Positions 1 to 10,805 of a stretch of DNA of 64,000 nt are shown here, one piece after another. The DNA is from Sepiola atlantica. Taxonomy: Eukaryota > Mollusca > Cephalopoda > Sepiida > Sepiolidae. The stretch covers positions 94,608,853 to 94,672,852 of the forward strand of contig OY744535.1 of NCBI GenBank assembly GCA_963556195.1, in the 5' to 3' direction. Position numbers and translations under genes: made by a program. Numbering within the stretch: the stretch's first letter is position 1; the number at the start of each line of letters is the position of its first letter. The notes beneath the pieces are model-generated. The model made no database searches. It was not told the DNA's origin and saw only the letters and a program-made list of their open reading frames with translations.

Positions 1-129
1 ATGTCGTGATATTATTTTGATTATCTTTCATATATTTTTCCTAATACCACCGTTTATTATATATATACTAGCATTGCCGAAGATTAAAAAGAACTTGATT
101 TTTAGAGCTACTATTATTCCTATACTTGT

Positions 130-248
<119 letters not shown>

Positions 249-255
249 CTATTAT

Positions 256-295
256 CACTCTGAAGAAGTTTACAAATAAAGACGAAACGTTGATG
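256..295 (+). ncRNA. Hammerhead ribozyme-like motif, family A copy 1
   Basis: Core CTGAAGA (260-266) is followed by a stem II hairpin, GUUU pairing with AGAC after one extra A. GAA (284-286), the palindrome ACGT and U (291) at the expected cleavage position come next. The 3' stem I strand GATG pairs poorly with CACT upstream (one wobble and two Watson-Crick pairs). Hammerheads cleave their own RNA after the U-H position. The same family recurs at 1438, 1653 and 39772. The catalytic core is intact, but stem I is weak and activity is uncertain. Confidence 0.5.
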
Positions 296-370
296 AACTC
301 ATAAAAACTTCCTGTTTGGTTTTTCCGTTTTCATCTCCCATTACGTCGGATTACTTTAATCCTTCTTTTC

Positions 371-640
371 TCATATGTATATAGATATATGTATATGTGT
401 GTGTATGTGTGTGTATGAGTATGTTTTTTTTGTGTGTGTATGTGTATATGTATGTATATGTATATGTATGTATATGTACATATGTATATATATATATGTA
501 TATATGTATGTATAGGTATATATATATATTTGTATTTGTATGTGCGTATATGTGTATGTGTATGTGTATATGTATATATGTATATGCATATATATATGCA
601 TATACATATATATGTATATATTTTTGTTTTTTTTATATAA
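371..640. repeat. TATG/TATA/TGTG mixed microsatellite
   Basis: An impure alternating purine-pyrimidine tract of TA, TG and TATG units. Open frames on both strands here (Tyr/Ile/Cys/Met-rich) are low-complexity artefacts. Confidence 0.9.
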
Positions 641-1286
641 TAAGTATAATATTTACTGTATTCGTGATTTTATTTTTATTGGTTCATAAACACTTTTAAT
701 TTTAACCTTAATTTTTAAATGTTATTTTTATTAGCACTTTCAGAATTGTAATCCCTATCCCCCCTCTCATCCACCTGCTCTCCATACAGGGTCACTCTTT
801 CCCTTTCCCCCACCCTTTCATAGGCAAATTAGCAAATTTGATAATCTGTCACTTGCCTTCTACGCGTAGGCTTCACCCAGATAGAGCCTCTTTTGACAAG
901 CGTTTACGCGCGTCGACCCTGACATATGTGGTTTCGTATTTCTACTCTCCCACACCCAGCCATAATATCTGCGCCCTTTTCCTCTCTTTCTATTTCCTTC
1001 CTCTGTCTCGTGTAGTTCCTATCTCTGCTTTTAATCCTTATCTTTTATATTTTAATATTTCCTTTCTTCTTCTTTTTCTCTTTTTCTTTTTCCCTTTCTT
1101 TCTCTTTTTACTTATATTTTTTTTATTTATCTTTAATTTTATTTTAAACTTCTATCACTTTAATAAAGACTTAGTGTAATTATGATCTTATCTTACAGGC
1201 ATAATTTGATTTCGAGGCATGAAGATCGGGAGTCCCTCAAACTGCTGTCGTGAAAAAAAAATCAATTTTGTAGTGAAAATGAAATA

Positions 1287-1288
<2 letters not shown>
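641..1288. other. No gene seen; pyrimidine-rich segment
   Basis: The strand is C/T-rich between about 745 and 1140. A similar pyrimidine-rich block lies inside the family A element at 39.2-39.7 kb, so this may be the interior of an old copy. The Phe/Leu-rich open frame at 838-1179 reflects the pyrimidine bias and has no recognisable domain. Confidence 0.5.
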
Positions 1289-1330
<42 letters not shown>

Positions 1331-1340
1331 TTATATATAA

Positions 1341-1392
<52 letters not shown>
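1289..1392. repeat. (TA)n tract, interrupted
   Basis: Two (TA)n blocks are separated by about 20 bp. The second abuts the terminal sequence of a family A hammerhead element. Confidence 0.97.
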
Positions 1393-1394
<2 letters not shown>

Positions 1395-1437
1395 GAAATG
1401 AAAAAGGAAAGGTAAAAGATATATATTTTTTCATATT

Positions 1438-1477
1438 CATCAACGTTTCGTCAATATTGTAAGACTTCATCATGATG
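1438..1477 (-). ncRNA. Hammerhead-like motif, family A copy 2, C3 changed
   Basis: On the minus strand, stem I CATC pairs with GATG, and stem II is GUC/GAC-type with an extra A. GAA, ACGT and the cleavage U are all present. The core reads ATGATGA instead of CTGATGA. C3 pairs with G8 in the known hammerhead fold, so this copy should be inactive or very weak. The helices are otherwise as in the intact copy at 39772. Confidence 0.5.
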
Positions 1478-1652
1478 ATAATTTGAAGAAAAATGTCATG
1501 CAAGTACATCGAAATTTTTGGTTGACATAAGAAAGAGATTAAGAGACGTAGTAGCCGTTGCTGGAGAAGAGAGTCCAGGCTCTGTCATTTAACTTTCCAT
1601 CATTTCAACCCAAAGTTTCAATGTACTTGCAAGACATTTTTACTTCAAATTT

Positions 1653-1695
1653 CCTCTTGATGAAGTCTTACAATAAGGACGTAACGTTGATGAAT
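1653..1695 (+). ncRNA. Degenerate hammerhead relic, family A copy 3
   Basis: The motif has the same order as 39772, but the core is TTGATGA (C3 to U) and GAA is GTA (A13 to U). Two core hits imply an inactive relic. The upstream stretch from about 1620 resembles the upstream flank of the copy at 39772. Confidence 0.45.
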
Positions 1696-1752
1696 ATATA
1701 AACAAATATATTTTTTATTTCCCATTACGTCGAATTACTATCATCCTTCATT

Positions 1753-1756
<4 letters not shown>

Positions 1757-1826
<70 letters not shown>
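1757..1826. repeat. (TA)n tract
   Basis: A pure (TA)n tract bounding the family A relic on its 3' side. The following 340 bp (1827-2167) is A+T-rich and contains nothing I recognise. Confidence 0.97.
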
Positions 1827-1829
<3 letters not shown>

Positions 1830-2164
1830 AGCCTAGGATACAAATGAAAACTTAAGATATAAGTACATTTAGCGTAGAGTAACACATAGCATGATACATT
1901 TATTATTTTCTAATAGGCATACTTTGAAAAGAGCATGGACTTTGTTTTATTTATTTTGTATTTATAAGTATTAAGCAATTCAATTGTATATTCCCCGTGG
2001 CGTATTGAGAAACACTTTGTTCGCATAGAGAATTTTATATTATTGTAAATATTCTATTTCTGAATCATAATAAAATGTAAATTTTGGAAAGATATGTACG
2101 CTAGAACAAATATTGTACGTGGTAAATTTTTCAGAGCATCATAATTGCAAAACAAATTATGTGT

Positions 2165-2167
<3 letters not shown>

Positions 2168-2238
<71 letters not shown>
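2168..2238. repeat. (TA)n tract
   Basis: A pure (TA)n tract. A family B element starts immediately after it. Confidence 0.97.
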
Positions 2239-2240
<2 letters not shown>

Positions 2241-2412
2241 CCTCTTTGTAATATAGTAGGAAAATTCCCAGCAGAGTGCTCGATTAATTAAGAATTACAA
2301 TTAAAAATTAAGAGCATGATATTTATTTATTTTGGCACAGAAAAATTAGTACAACCTTCGTACCGTCGGTTTCAAGCTCGGAAAATCTTAGCTATCCGGC
2401 TCTCTTCAGCTT

Positions 2413-2417
<5 letters not shown>
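2239..2417 (-). mobile_element. Family B hammerhead element, single arm
   Basis: This segment sits exactly between two (TA)n tracts. It is the reverse complement of about 38697-38873, including the terminal part containing GAGTGCTCGAT. The copy at 38.6 kb is a foldback with two opposed arms, and only one arm is present here. No open frame is found. Confidence 0.75.
2355..2415 (-). ncRNA. Hammerhead ribozyme, family B
   Basis: Minus strand: CTGAAGA (2403-2409), stem II GAGC plus CGGA pairing with TCCG and GCTT with one bulge, then GAA (2371-2373). Stem III is ACC/GGT with loop GAC, and the cleavage triplet is GTA. The first stem I pair (G-C) is present, but the distal 5' strand of stem I runs into the (TA)n tract. 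The catalytic core is complete. Confidence 0.6.

Positions 2418-2497
<80 letters not shown>
2418..2497. repeat. (TA)n tract
   Basis: A pure (TA)n tract separating a family B element from a family C element. Confidence 0.97.
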
Positions 2498-3013
<516 letters not shown>

Positions 3014-3149
3014 CGAGAAAGAGAGAGAGAAGAAAAATATGAGAGTAAAGATTGTAAAAATGCAACACTTATTCAATCATCAGTTGCTCTTATTATTTAT
3101 TTTTTTAAGTATACATATAATAGCAGGACCTGTGCTCCGGCGTTGCCTG

Positions 3150-3150
<1 letters not shown>

Positions 3151-3241
<91 letters not shown>
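3151..3241. repeat. (TA)n tract
   Basis: A pure (TA)n tract preceded by a GC-richer snippet (CTCCGGCGTTGCC) that reappears in altered form near 16390. From 3242 to 3670 no feature is recognised. Confidence 0.97.
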
Positions 3242-3243
<2 letters not shown>

Positions 3244-3674
3244 TATTATAATTGTTATAAAAGAAGTTTAAATGAACCCTGTAAGTATTGAAGGAAATTA
3301 AAATAGAAGTTATCTACGTTTTGTATCAAAATCGTAGATTTCTCTATGCGTTGACCGACTACTCTACCCGCCTAGCTGGTAATTCTAAAGTTAAAAACAA
3401 ATGTCCCCCCCCCCTGTGTAAATGTGATCCAAAAAAATATGCGTAAAGCTTTCCAATATTACTGAAACAAATCCTTCTATAATAAGGCCATTTTTATCTT
3501 AATCCGGAGTGCCACTTTTTAAGGGGTAATTGAATTAACCAAGATTATTTAAATATACGGCGATTGATATGATGCATTTGTTGTTGTTATGTTGTGTTCG
3601 ATCTATTGACTGTTAACTATTCTGCACTTTTACCGTTTAATGTGATGTTGTTATTTAGTTGACTCCGCACGAGG

Positions 3675-4075
3675 GGATGGTTAGGGTTAGTATTAGTTTT
3701 AGGGTTTGTATTAGTTTTAGGGTTTGTATTAGTTTTAGGGTTTGTATTAGTGTTAGTATTAGTTTTTTATGTGGTAAAAATTATTTCTTTGGGAAAAGAA
3801 AAACTGTGGAAGTCTGAAATGGTTAGAGTTAGGGTTAGGGTTTGGGTTAGGGTTAGGGTAAGTATTAGTATTAGGGTTTGTATTAGTGTTAGTATTAATT
3901 TTTATGTGGTAAAAAAAATCATTTTTTGGGAAAAGAAAAACTGTCGAAGTCTGAAATGGTTAGGGTTAGGGTTTGTATTTGTGTTAGCATTAGTTTTTTT
4001 ATGTGGTAAAAAATTATTTCTTTGGGAAACTGTCGAAGTCTGGAATGGTTTCTTCTTCACTGACCGACGAGATTG
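3675..4075 (+). repeat. Degenerate telomere-like tandem repeat
   Basis: TTAGGG and variants (TTTAGGG, TTAGTATTAG) alternate with three copies of a roughly 60-bp spacer that begins TTTATGTGGTAAAAA. The spacer copies start near 3762, 3898 and 3997. The open frame across it simply reads the repeats. This could be an interstitial telomeric block or a satellite that captured telomere-like units. Confidence 0.75.
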
Positions 4076-4144
4076 TTTTTTTCCGTTTCCTTGTCAACAC
4101 TCAATCCTGTTCGACATAGCAAATAACTAAATCGATATTAGGGA

Positions 4145-4468
4145 CGAAAGAGAGAGAGAGAGCAAGAGCAAGATAGGGAGTAAGAGAGAGCAAGAGAGAG
4201 AGAGCAAGAGAGAGAGCAAGAGAAAGAGTGAGAGAAAGATAGAGAGAGAAAGAGAGACAGAGAGAAAGAGAGAGAGAGACAAAGAGAGAGAGAGACAAAG
4301 AGAGAGAGACAGAGAGAAAGACAGAGAGAGAGAGAGAAAGAGAGATAGAAAGAGAGAGAAAGATAGAGAGAGAAAGAGAGACAGAGAGAAAGAGAGAAAG
4401 AGAGAAAGAGAGAAAGAGAGACAGAGAGAAAGAGAGAGAGAGACAAAGAGAGAGAGAGACAGAGAGAA

Positions 4469-4510
<42 letters not shown>
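4145..4510. repeat. Purine (GAGA/GAAAGAGAGACA) repeat
   Basis: A 360-bp homopurine tract of GA, GAAA and GACA units. The Ser/Leu-rich frames on the minus strand are low complexity. Such tracts can form triplex DNA. From 4511 to 4914 nothing is recognised. Confidence 0.95.
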
Positions 4511-4512
<2 letters not shown>

Positions 4513-4914
4513 TAATAATATTTCGAGGTTTTTCGAACGAATTGTCAATGTCTCTTACTTGAATTTTTTATGCGTTAACTGTCCTCAAAATTAGACGTGG
4601 CCGACAATGGGGGGGATGCTATTTCGTTACATTTCCTACGCGAAGAGAGGAGAACAACTTAGACAAGTGATGAAGAGGAAAGTTTTCTTTTAAATTACGG
4701 AAGGAAGCATTCACTCAGGTTGCTCATTTGGTTGAAAAATAAATGTTCATTTACGACGTTCTTGCTATTGATTTCTAAACCCCTATGCGACTCATATCAT
4801 TTAAAACATTACTATTCCAAGTGTAATGATATTTTTTACTACATTTATATGACATAAGGTGAATGTTTTTGAAGTGTGTACACACACATTTTTGTGAAAA
4901 AATTCTATTCTTCT

Positions 4915-5212
4915 TTGCAGAGAAATTCTCTATTTTTTGTAAGTGAGGAAAGAAAAGAAGAAAAATGAGTATGGCTCCTGAGCACTACTAAAACACTCAA
5001 AGAAAATTAAGGAGGCCTACAGAGCACTATTCCAACGAAGTTCCCCCTGCGTTATTTTTGTAGAGAAATTCTCTGTTTTGTAAGTGAGGAAAGAAAAGAA
5101 GAAAAATGAGTATGGCTCCTGAGCACTACTGAAACACTCAAATAAAATTAAGGAGGCCTACAGAGCACTATTCCAACGAAGTTCCTCCTGCGTTATTTTT
5201 GTAGAGACATTC
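4915..5212. repeat. Tandem duplication, period about 144 bp
   Basis: Two nearly identical units, each beginning around AGAGAAATTCTCT, are followed by the start of a third near 5202. The copies differ at only a few positions, indicating a recent duplication. Confidence 0.85.
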
Positions 5213-5220
5213 CCTGGGCC

Positions 5221-5336
5221 TTTTGTGGTTGTTGTTGTTGTTGTCCTTGTTCTTGTTCTTCTTTTTCTCCTTATTTTTATTATCATTATTATTATTATTA
5301 TTATTATTATTAGTAGTAGTAGTAGTAGTAGTAGTT
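5221..5336. repeat. Compound trinucleotide repeat
   Basis: Successive short runs of GTT, CTT, ATT and AGT triplets. Confidence 0.9.
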
Positions 5337-5537
5337 AAAATATAAAGATTATAGAAACAATCATTGTGAAAACAGTTTTGAGGAGGCCTATACCTAAATC
5401 TTACTCTTGCGCAGTGTGCATGCTTAGGTTGCCATTCTCTTGCCATATCCAGTACTACTTAAAGAAATTCGCAAATCTTTTTTGTTGCTATGTTAGACGA
5501 CGGGCATCGTCAAACACGTTAAAAGTCCCACATTTAT

Positions 5538-5789
5538 GTGCAGTCGACAATCATAGCCAAAGTATCGTTTGAGCATGTGTTGAGGGCCAACAACGACACT
5601 GTCGCAAAACTCGCCTTTGCAATAAAAGTCGCTGGAAAGAACGCCGAGCGGAACAGCGATACTGAAAGGGAAAAGACACCCTTCAAACAGATCTCTGTAA
5701 AATCGGCCTTCACTCGGACCAAGCCTGTTATCGTGTCACTTGGAGATAACACATCTATGATTGTGGACTCGACTGTAGCTCGAGATTAA
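5538..5789 (+). other. Compositionally coding-like 83-residue open frame
   Basis: This open frame has mixed, non-repetitive residues (Lys, Thr, Val and Ala rich, one Cys-free stretch) and stands out by higher G+C than its surroundings. The nucleotides at the two ends are inverted copies: AGTCGACAATCATAG near 5541 versus CTATGATTGTGGACT near 5755. That suggests a small inverted-repeat element or a relic coding segment. I recognise no family, and the opposite strand is open too (5534-5752). Start and function are unsupported. Confidence 0.25.
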
Positions 5790-6073
5790 CGCACACAAAA
5801 ATTATATATATTTTTAAAAATAATATACAAACAGCAACAACAAAAAAAAACACGGAATGAAGATTTTGTTAAAGATATGAAGAAATAATTGTAGTTATCA
5901 CGTGTATTCAGTGAATAATCGCGATTGCAAGAAAAACCAGACATTTGTCTGGGAAAAGAAATCACACTGATAAATTTAACTTTTTCTACAAACGAAACAT
6001 AATTTTATTACCTATACAACGAAATCGAGTTGACAACTAAATAATGTATCTGTGATTCGTGTAAAGAAATAAT

Positions 6074-6074
6074 A

Positions 6075-6171
<97 letters not shown>

Positions 6172-6220
6172 TGGATGCATGGTATGTAAATGTATACACA
6201 CATATATATATATATACATT

Positions 6221-6262
<42 letters not shown>
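6074..6262. repeat. (TC)n then (TA)n tracts
   Basis: (TC)n at 6074-6118 passes into (TA)n at 6119-6167. A 36-bp spacer follows, then a second (TA)n ending at 6262, where the family C element begins. Confidence 0.95.
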
Positions 6263-6269
<7 letters not shown>

Positions 6270-6341
6270 ATAAAATGAAGTAATAAAATAAGGTGTCAAT
6301 CAAATTTTATTAGAATTCAAAGTTCATGCAAAGCATCCTTA

Positions 6342-6390
6342 AGTCCTTAGCTCATGAGTTTTCAAAGATAATTCTTCTCTTCAGAGGACC
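6342..6390 (-). ncRNA. Hammerhead ribozyme, family C left arm
   Basis: Minus strand: stem I GGTCCT pairs with AGGACT (six pairs including one G-U). Core CTGAAGA is at 6378-6384, and stem II GAAGA/TCTTT has loop ATTA. GAA is at 6361-6363. Stem III is built on the palindrome CTCATGAG, and the cleavage site is CTA. All catalytic positions match the hammerhead consensus. Confidence 0.75.
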
Positions 6391-6617
6391 ATTACCGCAG
6401 TTATACTACTACAGGCAATAAAATTACTTATATATTTTTCGCTCTTCTGGCTAGATGTGATGGGAGTCCGTCTTATTTTGCTCAATTCGGATCTAGCGGA
6501 TTTTCTAATTAAACAACGAATTTGGATTTGATTAGAGTTGCACATGTTGGGATCTCGGAACTTTGATTGGACTTTTTGTATTATTTTGATTTATTTATTT
6601 ATCATTACTATTGTAAT

Positions 6618-6698
6618 ATGGACACATTTCGCGACTGGATAACTTTGCCGGCTCCCTCAATTTCACATATTTGGACTGCTGTTTGTATCTTGGAGTAA
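6618..6698 (+). CDS. Tiny ORF 1 in family C centre (26 codons)
   Basis: The frame starts MDTFRDWITL and ends at TAA, which overlaps the next ATG by one base. Its composition is not repeat-derived. It could be the remnant of an element ORF or chance. There is no recognisable domain and no Kozak support. Confidence 0.15.
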   Translation: MDTFRDWITLPAPSISHIWTAVCILE

Positions 6699-6778
6699 TG
6701 TCCTTCCTGATTATGCTCCTCAACTTGTATGACCTGGATGGACTGTATGGATTCAACAAAAGTATGTTTTTTGATTGA
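6698..6778 (+). CDS. Tiny ORF 2 in family C centre (26 codons)
   Basis: It begins at the TAATG stop-start overlap and reads MSFLIMLLNLYDLDG onward to TGA. It has the same length as the preceding frame. One frameshift would join them, so a decayed longer frame is possible. Function unknown. Confidence 0.15.
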   Translation: MSFLIMLLNLYDLDGLYGFNKSMFFD

Positions 6779-6876
6779 TATGTTTGATGTTATGTATTTT
6801 TATATATTTGTGTATATAATTTTTATATATTTTCAAAGCGTAATTTTATTGCCTGTAGTAGTATAACTGCGGTAAT

Positions 6877-6925
6877 GGTCCTCTGAAGAGAAGAATTATC
6901 TTTGAAAACTCATGAGCTAAGGACT
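6877..6925 (+). ncRNA. Hammerhead ribozyme, family C right arm
   Basis: Plus strand mirror of 6342-6390. Stem I is GGTCCT (6877-6882) with AGGACT (6920-6925), core CTGAAGA 6883-6889, stem II 6890-6903 and GAA 6904-6906. Stem III spans 6907-6918, with predicted cleavage after A6919. It is complete by consensus, and both arms have stayed identical in the core. Confidence 0.75.
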
Positions 6926-7105
6926 TAAGGATGCTTTGCATGAACTTTGAATTCTAATAAAATTTGATTGACACCTTATTTTATTACTTCATTTTATATT
7001 ATAATATTAATGCTCTATCCAGTATATTGAGCTTCAGTTTTTTTTATCCGGATGTTTCACTAATTATAAGATATTAGTTGACGCTTGTATCTTTTGTTGG
7101 ATTGC

Positions 7106-7108
<3 letters not shown>

Positions 7109-7195
<87 letters not shown>
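7109..7195. repeat. (TA)n then (TAA)n tract
   Basis: The (TA)n immediately adjoins the family C terminus. It passes into about nine TAA units. Confidence 0.97.
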
Positions 7196-7288
7196 GGTAA
7201 TAATCAAGGTGAAAAATATCCACAGGGTGGTAATCCAGAAAATTTTAACCGGGTTTATAAAAAGTGCTCAATATCAAAATAGAGCTTT

Positions 7289-7578
7289 ATATATGGTAAT
7301 TTAATTTACACAGACATGTACAAAATCTGCGACACTGGCATGTCGATGTTATCGATCAACAGTTACTATAAACTGAGATCTCATCAGACAGAGTTAGAAT
7401 CCGATCTTAACCTCAGATCATATTTGGAGGTTCTCTCCAAATATGATCTGAGGTTAAGATCGGATTCTAACTCTGCCTGATGAGATCTCAGTTTATAGTA
7501 ACTGTTGATCGATAACATCGACATGCCAGTGTCGCATATTTTGTACATGTCTGTGTAAATAAAATTATCATATATATA
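7289..7578. mobile_element. Family D foldback element, about 290 bp
   Basis: A nearly perfect palindrome: arms 7289-7432 and 7433-7578 meet at GGAGGTTCTCTCC. Each arm carries CTGATGA (minus 7381-7387, plus 7477-7483). A long stem II follows: GATC, then CAGTT pairing with AACTG and GATC. GATAAC stands where GAAAC is expected, so each arm is hammerhead-derived but altered. A partial copy lies at 31985-32120. A (TA)n stub adjoins 7578. Confidence 0.7.
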
Positions 7579-7750
7579 TATATATGATGTTTATTTAGGC
7601 AGCCTTTTCTTATTGATACAAACATTGTTAACAATAACAGAATTCGTCTGTTTAATTATATAATTCTTTTTTTCAATTCTTTCGGTCTTTTTGTATTAAA
7701 ATAATATAAAAATAATAAATGTTTCGTAGATTTCATAGGTTTTACACGTT

Positions 7751-7783
7751 TCACAAACGTTTTCGATTCTTTGGCGAATCATC
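7751..7783 (-). ncRNA. Degenerate hammerhead-like motif
   Basis: Minus strand: TTGAGGA (C3 to U), stem II GATTC/GAATC after one extra U, GAA, palindrome AACGTT, then U. Stem I pairs weakly. It is probably an inactive relic. Confidence 0.4.
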
Positions 7784-7789
7784 CTCAAA

Positions 7790-8547
7790 TGTCAAAAGCA
7801 AATGAACAAAAAAGCTGGAGAATTTTTTAAAACGCTCACTTAATGCGATTTTCTTCTGTGATGCCATCCAGCGTTTCTGAATTTTAATCGTCAACGACTT
7901 CCTGGAACAATGCGAAAAACGTTATTTGCGCATTTCTCCGCTGTCTTTTTGCTCACAAACATTGTTACGTATTTATACATACACACACAACTGCATATCT
8001 ACACACGTATACATTCGCATACACTCGTATGTGTGTATGCACCTACATAGTAATATACACACCAACACACTTGTAGATGATCCTGTGATAGGATTTGATA
8101 TTCTTCTCAGATTTTCATTTCGGTTCTATGTCAAGTAGTTGAAATAATCCAAGTAATCCAAATTGGTTAAAATATACATTTTTAACGCAAATAGGTCACG
8201 ACTGAGTAGGTAAGCAAATATAATGTTTTGGACAAATTTCACAACTGAATTTTTTTAAAAAATAATCGATGGTATAAATGTATCGATTACTTTATTAGGT
8301 TATTCTTTGTTATTGTCGCATTTAGTAATGGTAAAACTTTCTGATACACGCGTTGATATAGAATCAGTTCTAAGTGACACTCTTCTGGGGTCAGAGTTGA
8401 ATCTTTACTCAAACATGTGAGAATACTAGCAGATCAAGGCTGATGGGACGAGAATAATCTACGATCGTGGATTTAATAAAAGGTCAACTCAGAAAATCTA
8501 TGTAACTTCCTATGTTCGATAAAAAGATCGTCAAGTTCTACAAGATG
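7790..8547. other. No gene seen
   Basis: A+T-rich DNA with a short CA/TA-rich patch at 7980-8060. No domain-bearing frame, RNA gene or element boundary recognised. Confidence 0.5.
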
Positions 8548-8590
8548 CACCTAAAGAAGGCTAGAGGTTACGTCGGCCGAGGTCCTGTGT
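8548..8590 (+). ncRNA. Degenerate hammerhead relic, family G
   Basis: CAC precedes CTAAAGA (G5 changed). Stem II is of the GGTCG...CGGCC type, with GAGG in place of GAAA. Sequence similarity to 19714, 16519 and 32703 identifies the family. Confidence 0.35.
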
Positions 8591-8924
8591 ATGACCTTCA
8601 AAAACCTCCATTGGTGAAGCCTCTATTTGAGAGCTGTGGGGAATGTGGAGTTGCCTCTTAGTTGCCATTGCTCTCAAGTCCACTCTGTCCCGGAGTGGTA
8701 GCACATGTAAGGACCCCATCTATGGTTCAAATAGAACCTAATTACGTCACCAAATCAGCCTGTCTGAAGTTATGGACTTCCTGAGTCAAAATGCACCAAA
8801 CATTGATGTTTTATTGTTTTTTTTCTTTGCAAAACTTAATCATATTCTGCAAAATTCCGAACAAAAAACAACAATTTTACTTCCTCCCCTCTTCTTTACA
8901 TCTCCCTTCTTCCCCTGTTTCACT

Positions 8925-9185
8925 CAACCAAACACCATGAATAAATGCTTGAATATATAAAGAACTTGAAACATAAAAACCTTCACTAAAATGACCGGAG
9001 TCAGCATTGAAATACCTTAAAAGGGTCGTTATGCCGTGAAACTAATACAATCAAACCAAAAACCATGATTAAACATTTGAACATATAAACAACTTGAATC
9101 ATAAAAAAACCTTCACCAAAATGACTAAGTTCTACATTAAATAACACGAAAAGGGTTGATATGCCGTAAAACAAAACAACCAACC
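8925..9185. repeat. Diverged tandem dimer, unit about 130 bp
   Basis: Two units begin AACCAAAnACCATGA near 8928 and 9054. They share AACTTGAA, CCTTCAC and TGCCGT segments with roughly 20-25% divergence. A family G hammerhead 3' half (CGGCCGAAACGTT) follows at about 9195. Confidence 0.7.
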
Positions 9186-9633
9186 AAACTTTACGTCGGC
9201 CGAAACGTTAAACTTACAAAACAAAATTACAATAATAGTCGTAATGATTCCAGGAATACAAATGACCTATTCTTATCTAATAAAATTCCGAAAGACAATT
9301 CACGTTTTTTTTGTGTGTGTTTCACGATTCCGTTTGAAATGAAATTACTGTTTGTCTGTCCCAGTTAAGGCCTAATATCATTTCCCTTTGTCTCTCATTG
9401 ACATCAATAAGTCCGAAATAAAATACCGATTGGTCTTTCATACCTAATTTGAAAAAAAAAATACTAGACTTACCCGTTGGGTCACACACGTTACCACTAT
9501 TTATTGTTCTTTTATTTTATCTGAATACTTCCAAATATTTGCCACATCTGTTATGACATTCTTTTTGCATTATTAAAAATACCTAGCACTAGTTACTTCT
9601 ATATTGACATTAGGGATAATATGCAGGTATATA

Positions 9634-10017
9634 CAGGGTGGGCAAAAATAAGGGTCCTATTTTTAAAAATTCATAACTTTTTTATTTATTGATTTTTTTA
9701 ATTTTTATTTTTAGAATAAGTAAAGGACCCCTTCCAAAACAAGCATGAGCCGTATTAGCCCTAAGGAACGTACCCTCATTTAGAAAACATTATTTTTGCT
9801 TAAAAAACTCAAAACAGTGTAAAAAACAATACTTTAGTTTTTGTAAGTTTTAAGAAGTGTTTTTCGGCTAAAATTTGTTTTGTTTATTTCAAAAAATCTC
9901 GGAAGGGTCAGTCTACACACACATAAAGTTTGGTGAGTTTAACTTTTATTTTGTGGAAGTTATTCAAATTCAAGTTATTCAAATTTAAAGATAGGACCCT
10001 TATTTTGGCCCACCCTG
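9634..10017. mobile_element. Mariner-type MITE, 384 bp
   Basis: Terminal inverted repeats begin CAGGGTGGGC at 9634 and end CACCCTG at 10017, extending through AGGGTCCTAT/ATAGGACCCT. A TA dinucleotide flanks each end (9632-9633 and 10018-10019), as expected of a Tc1/mariner target duplication. The interior is A+T-rich with no transposase. A second, inverted copy lies at 52349-52717. Confidence 0.85.
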
Positions 10018-10019
10018 TA

Positions 10020-10469
10020 TATATCTATTATTTTTCCATCTAATAAACATGTTTGTGGTTAGTGAAGACACACGTATGCAAATTGGATGGCAACGCTGAA
10101 AGAAAGCGTGACTCTTTCTACTTCTCAACACTCTCTCTCTCTCTCTCTGTTACATACAGGATGTTTCTAGTCTCTATCTTTTCTATAAATACTTATGTCT
10201 GATCCATACACTGCTTCCTTTCTTACAGCTCGTTTGACTCGTTGGCTCTGTGGTCTTTATTAATTCGCCAATTTTTTACCCCATTGTAATACACCTCCTA
10301 GTCAAGTAGCTTTTTTCTAAAAGATGGTAGCTTGTTGAACTATCCTCTTGCTAGATGTTATTGTTATTCAAGTGGTTTCAGAACCTGTCTGGAGCGATTT
10401 CCATTAAAAAAATGTTCATAGATACATTAAAAATATTGAAAATAAAATAAAATAAGCAAGAGTATTGAT
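10020..10469. other. No gene seen
   Basis: Contains a short (TC)n near 10132-10148 and otherwise unremarkable A+T-rich DNA. Confidence 0.5.
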
Positions 10470-10805
10470 ATACTCCTCTCCAGGAGTTAGGCACAAGGCC
10501 AGTTTTTATCTTACTCCCACAAGTAAGATGTGACCCAAGGTCGGGTCGGGAAAGTGGGATTTAAAAATTGCCTGGGCAGCCCCGTTGGCATTCCCCGGTA
10601 GGGGCGCATCAGGCAGTAAGCAATAAACTTACTCCTCTCCAAAGAGGGGAGGCGAAGCCTGGGAGGGTGGACCTCCTAGAACTGCACAGGACAGACCCAT
10701 AGATAGGCGTAAATCAAGCCACGGAGGCCAAGACAATACCAGTCTATGGGGTGCAGTATCCATCGGAACAGATACTACACTTTGATGTTAGCCAAAAGAC
10801 CAAAT
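10470..10805 (-). mobile_element. U2-snRNA-headed SINE, copy 1
   Basis: Minus-strand copy of about 336 bp. Its 5' end (near 10805) reads TTGGTCTTTTGGCTAACATC and continues through GTAGTATCTGTTCCGATGG, clearly derived from the 5' domain of U2 snRNA including the branch-site recognition sequence. The body contains a CCCATAGAC/GTCTATGGG hairpin. The 3' tail ends CTCCTGGAGAGGAGTA. No open frame. SINEs are Pol III or snRNA-promoter transcribed and mobilised by a partner LINE. Confidence 0.75.

Larger units (their letters stand above)
6264..7108. mobile_element. Family C hammerhead element, large inverted-repeat copy
   Basis: (TA)n bounds both sides. Arms 6276-6426 and 6841-6998 are near-perfect inverted copies of about 150 bp, each with a complete hammerhead, one on each strand. 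A 414-bp centre separates them. The right side carries an extra 110-bp terminus (to 7108) that the left lacks. The centre holds two 26-codon frames overlapping at TAATG. Inverted terminal copies fit Penelope-like element organisation. There is no transposase or reverse transcriptase. Confidence 0.75.

Noticed and set aside
3075..3090. Minus-strand CTGATGA as a hammerhead
   Set aside because: No stem II partner and no GAAA within range.
4138..4548. Ser/Leu-rich protein
   Set aside because: Antisense of a GA-repeat tract.
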